Positions 1-4,984 of a stretch of DNA of 8,007 nucleotides are shown here, piece by piece. Source of the stretch: Desulfobacteraceae bacterium (GTDB taxonomy: Bacteria > Desulfobacterota > Desulfobacteria > Desulfobacterales > JAABSP01); the NCBI GenBank assembly GCA_011390035.1, contig JAABTE010000112.1, positions 1 through 8,007 on the forward strand, written 5' to 3'. The notes beneath the pieces were generated by a model, which was not told where the DNA came from, did no database searches, and worked only from the letters and a program-made list of their open reading frames with translations. How positions within the stretch are numbered: position 1 is the stretch's first letter; the number at the start of each line of letters is the position of its first letter. A program made the translations under genes and the position numbers.

Positions 1-747
1 GGTCACCGTCACCTGATCCGTGTCCGAAAGGTTCTGGCTGTCCGTCACGGTGAGGGTGAAGACCAGGGTGGCGTTATTCGGCGCGACCGCCGGCGCGGTA
101 AACTCCGGGCTTTCGTCCGTGGCGTCAGAGAGCGTTACCGACGGCCCCTGGATCTGAGACCAGGAAAACCGGATGGTATCCCCCGCGTCCGGATCATAGG
201 AGCCCGAGCCGCTCAGGACCACGCGGGCGCCGGGGGCCACAGGCCCCGCGGGTCCGCCGGCCACGGCCACGGGCGGGTTGTTGCCGGCGGTCCCGCGCCG
301 GGCGATGATATCGAACCGGCCGCTGGTGCCCCGCTGCCCCACTGTGATCCCGCCCCCGGCGGGCGTCATGACGGTCAGTTCCGCCCCGTTTTCCACCACA
401 TGCAGCACGGCGGCATCTCCGGGCCGGGCGCCGCCGGTCTGCACCACATCTTCATAGATGGGAATATCGATCTGATACCAGTTGATGTCCGAAAGGCCGT
501 CCGCATCCTCGGCCACCGGAAAGAAGGAGGCGCCATCCGGCCGCGTCACCCGGATGACAATGCCCTCGTCCGTGGCCTGGGTGACGGGCTGGCCGTCCAC
601 CGTCAGGGTTCCGCCGATGCGGAAGGGCATCGGCAGGGTCTGGGCCAGCGCCGACGGGCCATGGATCGTCGGAAACGCCGCCGCCATCAGGAAAAGGAGG
701 GTCCGGGCCGCCCCCCTGCCTATTCTAAAGATCCGTCCATGCATCAT
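1..747 (-). CDS. Secreted protein with PKD-like domain, C-terminus outside window
   Basis: The frame is open from position 747 to the window edge, giving the first 249 residues of an exported protein of unknown function. It begins MMHGRIFRIGRG, followed by a hydrophobic stretch (about residues 16-28) and a likely signal peptidase I site after ALA at residue 35. Residues about 36-150 form an N-terminal region, probably beta-rich, containing GGTLTVDGQPVT, VIRVTRPDGASFF, WYQIDIPIYED and GDAAVLHVVENGAELTV. I recall similar segments in exported Desulfobacterota proteins but cannot search. From residue 158 a PKD/REJ-like module follows: NPPVAVAGG, then VVLSGSGSYDPDAGDTIRFS, SWSQIQGPSV and a closing TLTVTDSQNLSDTDQVTV. 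Such modules are structural or adhesive in surface proteins; more copies may lie beyond the edge. The start at 747 is supported by AGGGG 7 bases upstream; ATG at 744 is possible. It lies 47 bases after the calcium-loop gene with no terminator between, so co-transcription is likely. Confidence 0.85.
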   Translation of the reverse strand, partial: MMHGRIFRIGRGAARTLLFLMAAAFPTIHGPSALAQTLPMPFRIGGTLTVDGQPVTQATDEGIVIRVTRPDGASFFPVAEDADGLSDINWYQIDIPIYEDVVQTGGARPGDAAVLHVVENGAELTVMTPAGGGITVGQRGTSGRFDIIARRGTAGNNPPVAVAGGPAGPVAPGARVVLSGSGSYDPDAGDTIRFSWSQIQGPSVTLSDATDESPEFTAPAVAPNNATLVFTLTVTDSQNLSDTDQVTVT

Positions 748-754
748 AAAGCCA

Positions 755-759
755 CCCCT
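755..759 (-). promoter_or_regulatory. Ribosome-binding site of the PKD-like protein
   Basis: AGGGG on the minus strand lies 7 bases before the ATG at 747. A second, stronger purine block (AAAGGAGA) sits 16 bases upstream, too far for normal use. The spacing favours the first of the two adjacent ATG codons. Confidence 0.5.
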
Positions 760-794
760 AATTCTCCTTTTTGCCCGGCGAGCCGAGCCCATTG

Positions 795-1700
795 TCATGG
801 AAGCGTCCAGACGCAGTCCGCCCGCACCTCTATCCAATAGCCATACCCCGGCACCAGTTCCTTTAGATCGCTGAATTCGGGACTCGCCGGACTGTACAGC
901 CGCCAGGAACCGTCCTGAAAGCTCCATATATTGGTCATGTTGCCGGCAATGGAGGCCGTGGCCATGCCAACCTCCTGGGGATGGGTCGCCAGATAGCCCA
1001 CCAGGTTCCAACCCTCCTTGAGCGGAATCCCCAGCCCCTGTGTCGCGGGAGCGCCGAAGAGGGTCACCCGGCCGGGCACCCGCATGTTGATCAGGTAGCC
1101 CTTTCCGAGGGAGAAGGTAAAAAGATCGCTCAGGCCGGGGTTGACGGCGTCGTGGCATCTCCAGCGATCATCGATGTAGGCCCAGACCAGGGTGTAATCT
1201 CCGGCAATGGGGGCCAGGAGGTCGGAAATCCTGTTGGACCCGGTATCCACCGGCATGGAGATGAGATTCCAGCCGGCCCGCAGATTCAGGGTGAATCCGC
1301 CGGTTGCCGCGTCATCATCCGGATCCACGGGATTGCCCCCGCCGTGGATCTCGTCCCCATCGTTCCGGCCGGCCATGTCCGAGTCGGAAAGGGCGGGATT
1401 GGTGTGGTAAATACGCACCTCGTCGCCGTCCGTCAGGCCGTCGCCGTCCGAATCCGCGAAGAAGGGGTGGCAGCCATGGCGATACTCTTCCCAGTTGGAA
1501 AGACCATCCCCGTCCGGATCCTCCGCCGCGTCATCCCTTCCCGGATCAAGGCCCATCCGCTCTTCCCACGCATCCGGCATTCCATCGCCATCCGCGTCTG
1601 TCGGCGTGGCTGTTTCCGGCACGCCGGCAAGGGCGATTGAAAATCGGCAACAAAACAGGATGGCCATCATGATAACCCCTATCTTTCGACCGGTCTTCAT
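795..1700 (-). CDS. Secreted calcium-loop (TSP type 3-like) protein with duplicated GWNL module
   Basis: Predicted exported protein of 301 residues; the function is not known. Residues 1-25 form a signal peptide with basic MKTGRK, a hydrophobic core and a likely cut after IALA. Residues 35-117 hold four aspartate-rich loops of the thrombospondin type 3/EF-hand-like kind: DADGDGMPDAWE (35), DPDGDGLSNWEE (61), DSDGDGLTDGDE (83) and a degenerate DSDMAGRNDGDE (106). In this family such loops bind calcium and stiffen surface proteins. The C-terminal half contains two related modules, about 143-207 and 230-293. Each starts with GWNL, has a middle containing VWAYIDDRWR or IWSFQDGSWR, then LSDL or FSDL, and ends with GKGYLINM or GYGYWIEV. 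There is no visible membrane anchor, LPXTG or PEP-CTERM signal. The start at 1700 is supported by GAGGG 8 bases upstream and by the signal peptide. A surface or matrix role is inference. Confidence 0.85.
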   Translation of the reverse strand: MKTGRKIGVIMMAILFCCRFSIALAGVPETATPTDADGDGMPDAWEERMGLDPGRDDAAEDPDGDGLSNWEEYRHGCHPFFADSDGDGLTDGDEVRIYHTNPALSDSDMAGRNDGDEIHGGGNPVDPDDDAATGGFTLNLRAGWNLISMPVDTGSNRISDLLAPIAGDYTLVWAYIDDRWRCHDAVNPGLSDLFTFSLGKGYLINMRVPGRVTLFGAPATQGLGIPLKEGWNLVGYLATHPQEVGMATASIAGNMTNIWSFQDGSWRLYSPASPEFSDLKELVPGYGYWIEVRADCVWTLP

Positions 1701-1841
1701 GGGATCTTCCCTCTTTCAATGATGCGTTATTGAAAAGTTGTCCCTTACGGGCCCAGCGGGGGGTGCTGCTTTCAATGGGAACCCGCTTCCACTTATCACA
1801 AATCGGATAAAAATCAAGTGTTTTTTTTTGCGCCGCGCCGC
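1701..1841 (-). promoter_or_regulatory. Repeat-rich 5' leader of the calcium-loop gene
   Basis: This is the gap between the mtaB stop and the start at 1700. On the minus strand the sequence ATTGAAAG occurs twice (1776-1769 and 1720-1713), and CTTTTCAAT (1737-1729) lies between them. The middle element can pair with either copy, giving two mutually exclusive hairpins; the downstream one abuts the Shine-Dalgarno GAGGG (1713-1709). The bases just before the ATG can also form a small GGGA-AGA-TCCC hairpin (1711-1701) that would cover the same site. A further inverted repeat, AGCGGG/CCCGCT (1755-1760 and 1782-1787), encloses the upstream ATTGAAAG copy. I match it to no known riboswitch class. A run of nine A residues (T on the plus strand, 1821-1829) lies near the mtaB stop. 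Regulation by this leader is inference from pairing alone. Confidence 0.35.
1792..1819 (-). promoter_or_regulatory. Weak candidate promoter for the two exported-protein genes
   Basis: On the minus strand ACTTGA (1819-1814) and GATAAG (1797-1792) are separated by 16 bases, and the TG dinucleotide of an extended -10 sits just upstream of GATAAG. The matches to TTGACA and TATAAT are poor. It is listed because a change of gene function from tRNA modification to exported proteins occurs here. Read-through from mtaB is an equally good explanation. Confidence 0.2.
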
Positions 1842-3206
1842 TCACTGATCTTCGATACTACTGGCCAGGAGGCCGATCAATGAACACCCTTCATATACTT
1901 CTTTTAGTTTAACCTTTGCAAGCCTATTCTTAAGATAATCGGGGCCATCCACCAGAACCGTGACATAATTTTCGGCCATTCCCTTTAAAAGTCCGGTGGC
2001 GCGATCCCGCCGCCCCTCAATGGCCACCAGCAGATGCCGGCCCACCTGGGTTTGGAGAAACAGCGCCTTTTTGCGCTCCCCGACGCGGCGCATGATCCGG
2101 CAGCGCCGCTGTATCCGGCTGGGATGCGCCCGGCCGGAAAAGGTGGCCGCGGGGGTGCCGGGCCGCGGGGAAAAGGGAAAGACATGCAGATAGGAAAGAG
2201 GCAGCCGCTCGATCAGGGCCAGTGTGTTTTCGAACGCGGCGTCGGTTTCGCCCGGAAAGCCGATGAGCACGTCGGCGCCGATGGCGGCATCGGGGAGCCT
2301 TTCCCTTATATAATGGATGCGCTCCTCGTAAAAAGCGGCGTTGCAGGGGCGGCCCATGCGGCCCAGGACGGTGTCGTCGCCGCTTTGCAGGGGCACATGG
2401 AAATGGGGCCGGAATCGCTCCGAGTCCGTAACAACGGCCACCACCTGGTCGGTGATCTCGTCCGCCTCGATGGACGAAAGGCGAATGGGCGGCATAGATG
2501 GGGCGGCGGCAATGGCCGAAAGCAGGCCGCCGATGTCCCGGGGCGTGCTTCCGGCCGGCGCCAGATCCCGCCCCCATCGCCCCATGTGGATGCCGGTGAG
2601 CACCACCTCAAGGGCGCCGGCCCCGCGCAACTCTAAAAGGCCCGCCATCACCGCCTTAAAGGGCATGGAGCGGCTGGGGCCCCGGGCGTGGGGAACGATG
2701 CAATAGGCGCAGAAGGCGTCACATCCATCCTGGATCTTCAGATAGGGCCGGACACGGCCAGGTGGCGGAGCGGCGGGATAGGCGGCAAAGGCGACCTCCC
2801 GGCCCAGGGGGCCCATGATGACGCGCGCCCTCACTTCGCCGCCGCCGGACGCCGCCGCCGGGGCATCCCAAGATTGGGCGATGATCTGCGGAATGCGATG
2901 CTTGTCCGCGTGCCCCACGATCAGGTCCACCCCCTCGATGGCCGCCACCATCTCCACTTCGGTCTGGACGTGACAGCCGGTGGCCACGATTCGGGCCGCA
3001 GGATGCGAGCGGATGGCCCGCCGGATCGCCTGGCGCCCCTGCATGGCGGCCCGGGCCGTCACCGCGCAGGTGTTGATCAGGCACAGGTCAACCGAGCCGC
3101 CCCGGCCGGCCTGTGTCCACCCGGCTTCGGAGAGCCGGTGGGCCAGGCCCTCTGATTCGAATTGATTCACCTTGCAGCCCAGGGTGATTATCTTAAAATG
3201 TTTCAT
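1842..3206 (-). CDS. mtaB: tRNA t6A37 methylthiotransferase MtaB
   Basis: A 454-residue radical-SAM methylthiotransferase that converts N6-threonylcarbamoyladenosine at tRNA position 37 to the 2-methylthio form, using two [4Fe-4S] clusters and S-adenosylmethionine. The N-terminal UPF0004 domain begins TLGCKVNQFESEG, the motif that separates MtaB from MiaB and RimO. Its three auxiliary-cluster cysteines are present (C11, C47 in NTCAVT, C78 in ATGCHVQ). The radical-SAM motif is CDAFCAYC (C162, C166, C169), followed by PHARG. Other family marks are VLTGIHMGRWG, RLSSIE, HVPLQSGDD, GADVLIGFPGET and LHVFPFSPRPGT. A C-terminal TRAM-like domain covers roughly the last 70 residues. Family length is normal. 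An in-frame ATG at 3239 would add 11 residues and overlap mnmA; the start at 3206 is preferred because it has a good ribosome-binding site and begins directly before the conserved domain. It lies 22 bases after mnmA, as third gene of that operon. Confidence 0.96.
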   Translation of the reverse strand: MKHFKIITLGCKVNQFESEGLAHRLSEAGWTQAGRGGSVDLCLINTCAVTARAAMQGRQAIRRAIRSHPAARIVATGCHVQTEVEMVAAIEGVDLIVGHADKHRIPQIIAQSWDAPAAASGGGEVRARVIMGPLGREVAFAAYPAAPPPGRVRPYLKIQDGCDAFCAYCIVPHARGPSRSMPFKAVMAGLLELRGAGALEVVLTGIHMGRWGRDLAPAGSTPRDIGGLLSAIAAAPSMPPIRLSSIEADEITDQVVAVVTDSERFRPHFHVPLQSGDDTVLGRMGRPCNAAFYEERIHYIRERLPDAAIGADVLIGFPGETDAAFENTLALIERLPLSYLHVFPFSPRPGTPAATFSGRAHPSRIQRRCRIMRRVGERKKALFLQTQVGRHLLVAIEGRRDRATGLLKGMAENYVTVLVDGPDYLKNRLAKVKLKEVYEGCSLIGLLASSIEDQ

Positions 3207-3213
3207 CTGGCTT

Positions 3214-3218
3214 CCCCT
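3214..3218 (-). promoter_or_regulatory. Ribosome-binding site deciding the mtaB start
   Basis: AGGGG (part of AGGGGAAG) lies 7 bases upstream of the ATG at 3206, between the mnmA stop and mtaB. It supports this start over the in-frame ATG at 3239, which lies inside mnmA. Confidence 0.65.
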
Positions 3219-3228
3219 GATGCGGGTC

Positions 3229-4398
3229 CTACGATCCACTATCTTCCGCCGATGCGGGCCCGACGATCCACCCGGCGCCCAGCACCCGATCCCCCTCGTA
3301 AAAAACCGCCCCCTGGCCCGGCGTCACCGCCGACTGGGGCGCGTCGAAAACCACGACGCCCTCCCGCCCCGGCCGTGGATAAAGGGTGGCGGGCGCCCCA
3401 TGGTGCCGATACCGGATGCGTGCCGTCACCCGAACCGGGCCGGCCGGCGGCGGCCCGATCCAGTGAAGCCCCCGCACCCGGCAGGCCGGGGCGTCCAGTT
3501 CCTCCTTGAAACCCACCACCAGCCGGTTGGCCGCCGGCTCCAGCCGAATCACATAATAGGGCCTTGCCGCCGGCAGGTTGATGCCCCGGCGCTGGCCCAC
3601 GGTGAACAGATGAAGGCCACCGTGGCAGCCCAGAAGACGGCCCTCGGCATCCACAATCGGGCCTTCCGCGGACGCGGAAATGGATTCAAGCGCCCCGCGG
3701 CATTCAATCGTACTCTGGTGCCGGGAAGGAGATTTAAATTCAGCCACGAACCGGCCGGCGGAGATGTTCCGGATGAAGCAGACATCCTGGCTCTCCGTTG
3801 CGCTGACGGGCGAAATCCCCATGGAACGGGCCGCCTCCCGCACCTGGTCCTTGGTCCATTCCCCAAGGGGAAAACAGGCCCGGGCCAGTTGGCGGGCGCT
3901 TAAAAAGGCCAGGAAATAGGACTGATCTTTTTTCGGGTCCAGCCCCTTGAGCAGCCGGGGCGGATCATCTGAACCCGGCCGGGGCGGATCACCTGAAACC
4001 AGCCGGGGCCGATCATCTGAACCAGAGCCGGAAGCGCCGGGAACGACGCGGGCATAATGGCCGGTGGCCAGCCGCTCGGCCCCCAGGCGCCGGGCCGCCG
4101 CCAGGATGCGGCCGAACTTTACAACCGGATTGCAGACCAGGCAGGGATTGGGCGTGACGCCGGACCGGTAGGCGGCAACGAAATACCCCACCACCCGCCG
4201 GCGGAAAAATTCGGCGCAGTCGATCACATGAATGGGCATGTCCAGCCGCGCCGCAAGGCGCCGGATATCCTCTTTCGACAGGGCGTGATAGCCGGTATTG
4301 AAATACAGGGCCACAACCGGCCCCCGCTCCTTGAGCAGCCGGGCCGCCACCAGCGAGTCCACCCCGCCGGAAACGGCCACGGCGGTGATCGGCTTCAC
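3229..4398 (-). CDS. mnmA: tRNA 2-thiouridylase MnmA
   Basis: A 389-residue cytosolic enzyme that adenylates and then thiolates C2 of wobble uridine 34 in tRNA-Lys, -Glu and -Gln. The PP-loop SGGVDS is at residues 10-15. The nucleophilic cysteine is C86 in TPNPCLVCNPVVKF and the persulfide-bearing cysteine is C207 in ESQDVCFI. Further family marks are ATGHYAR (111-117), LLKGLDPKKDQSYFL (149-163) and FTVGQRRGI. The C-terminal beta domain ends near EGDRVLGAGWIV. The start is the GTG at 4398, whose GTGA overlaps the ferredoxin stop. An upstream ATG at 4479 would add 27 residues unlike the family, all inside the ferredoxin gene. No clear Shine-Dalgarno precedes the GTG, so translational coupling is likely. 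Odd feature: between ATGHYAR and LLKGLD, where the E. coli protein has a short linker, there is a tandem repeat rich in D, P, R and S (about residues 125-148). All catalytic residues are intact, so the protein should be active. Confidence 0.95.
   Translation of the reverse strand: MKPITAVAVSGGVDSLVAARLLKERGPVVALYFNTGYHALSKEDIRRLAARLDMPIHVIDCAEFFRRRVVGYFVAAYRSGVTPNPCLVCNPVVKFGRILAAARRLGAERLATGHYARVVPGASGSGSDDRPRLVSGDPPRPGSDDPPRLLKGLDPKKDQSYFLAFLSARQLARACFPLGEWTKDQVREAARSMGISPVSATESQDVCFIRNISAGRFVAEFKSPSRHQSTIECRGALESISASAEGPIVDAEGRLLGCHGGLHLFTVGQRRGINLPAARPYYVIRLEPAANRLVVGFKEELDAPACRVRGLHWIGPPPAGPVRVTARIRYRHHGAPATLYPRPGREGVVVFDAPQSAVTPGQGAVFYEGDRVLGAGWIVGPASAEDSGS
3953..4024 (-). repeat. Three tandem 24-base units inside mnmA
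   Basis: Three adjacent 24-base copies occupy 3953-3976, 3977-4000 and 4001-4024. Nineteen of 24 columns are identical in all three; the first copy differs from the second at three positions and from the third at two. The shared core on the plus strand is GCCGGGGCGGATCA, with one G/C change in the third copy. The unit is a multiple of three, so it encodes an 8-residue repeat, visible in the protein as GSDDRPRL, VSGDPPRP and GSDDPPRL. Gain or loss of a unit would not break the frame. Confidence 0.93.
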
Positions 4399-4823
4399 GC
4401 AAAAAACGACTGGTTTTTGGGCCGGACCCTCATGGCGCGGGTGGGGCAGGCGGGAACGCACAACTCGCAGACGCTGCACTTCTTCTGATCAAAAGAGACA
4501 CTCATCTCGGGCCGATCCACGGAAAGCGCCCCCGTGGGGCACACGGCGGTGCAGGCGCCGCAGTGGATGCACTTGTCCGGATTGCGCTTGACCTCCTGCT
4601 CGGCGTTCTGGACGATAACGCCATGATCCTTCAGATACTGCACGCCCATCTTGAAATTTTTCCGGGCGCCATACAGCTCCAGCGCCAGGATGCCCTCCTT
4701 TCGGGGCAGCACACGGGCGTTGAGGATGTTGAATGTCAGATCGAACTCCTTCACCAGCCGGCAGACCAGCGGCTTGTGGACCACTTCCCTGGGGAACCGC
4801 AGGACCAGAATTTTACTGTACAC
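4395..4823 (-). CDS. NIL-domain ferredoxin with two [4Fe-4S] motifs
   Basis: A 142-residue cytosolic protein. Residues 1 to about 76 resemble the NIL domain, a small ACT-like fold found at the C-terminus of MetN transport ATPases and in ferredoxins; it starts SKILVLRFPREVVHKPLVCR and includes EGILALELYG. The C-terminal part is a bacterial 2x[4Fe-4S] ferredoxin: C85-I-H-C-G-A-C-T-A-V-C-P and C116-S-V-C-E-L-C-V-P-A-C-P, so all eight cluster cysteines are present. NIL-ferredoxins of anaerobes have been linked to homocysteine formation together with COG1900 (DUF39) proteins, but no such gene is visible here. Overlap with mnmA by GTGA instead suggests a part in tRNA thiolation, as electron, sulfur or cluster donor; this is inference. 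The start is GTG at 4823, chosen because GGAGG lies 8 bases upstream. It is the first gene of the operon, with a promoter about 75 bases before it. Confidence 0.93.
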   Translation of the reverse strand: MYSKILVLRFPREVVHKPLVCRLVKEFDLTFNILNARVLPRKEGILALELYGARKNFKMGVQYLKDHGVIVQNAEQEVKRNPDKCIHCGACTAVCPTGALSVDRPEMSVSFDQKKCSVCELCVPACPTRAMRVRPKNQSFFA

Positions 4824-4831
4824 GGAAAAGG

Positions 4832-4836
4832 CCTCC
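4832..4836 (-). promoter_or_regulatory. Strong ribosome-binding site of the NIL-ferredoxin
   Basis: GGAGG lies 8 bases upstream of the GTG at 4823. It decides this non-ATG start. Confidence 0.8.
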
Positions 4837-4897
4837 GTTGTGGATGCAGGTTATCGGCATAAACGCGCGGCTTAGACGCCATCGGGACAATCCGCGT

Positions 4898-4926
4898 AGT
4901 GTAGAAACTTTGGGGGGATATGTCAA
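4898..4926 (-). promoter_or_regulatory. Sigma-70-type promoter of the ferredoxin-mnmA-mtaB operon
   Basis: On the minus strand a perfect TTGACA (4926-4921) is followed by a 17-base spacer (4920-4904) and TACACT (4903-4898), which matches four of six bases of TATAAT. It sits in the gap between the response regulator stop and the ferredoxin start, directed at the latter. Transcription would begin near 4891, leaving an untranslated leader of about 65-70 bases. The rest of this 161-base gap (4824-4984) holds no gene or clear terminator that I can see. Confidence 0.7.
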
Positions 4927-4984
4927 TATCGGGATTTTCGGCCCACCCGAGTCCCGTCAAGGTCGTCCAGGTCCGGAAAATCGC

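Noticed and set aside
1821..1829. Run of nine T on the plus strand as a rho-independent terminator
   Set aside because: No GC-rich hairpin precedes the T run on the plus strand; on the minus strand, where the genes are read, it is an A run.
1546..1845. Minus-strand 99-codon frame starting with GTG at the mtaB stop and running through the leader into the calcium-loop gene
   Set aside because: The GTG overlap looks like coupling, but the product has no domain features and most of it is a shifted frame of the calcium-loop gene.
3207..3239. Longer mtaB form starting at 3239
   Set aside because: It would overlap mnmA and add residues MDRRTRIRGSQ outside the conserved domain, while the ATG at 3206 has AGGGG at 7 bases.
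3953..4024. Tandem units in mnmA as a CRISPR array
   Set aside because: The units are directly adjacent, with no spacers, and lie inside an intact reading frame.
4751..4960. 69-codon minus-strand frame across the ferredoxin promoter region
   Set aside because: It overlaps the promoter and the start of the ferredoxin in another frame, with no recognisable product.
4927..4984. Terminator after the response regulator
   Set aside because: Only a 5-base CGGGA/TCCCG arm pair with a long interior and no T tract on the minus strand; not enough for a terminator call.
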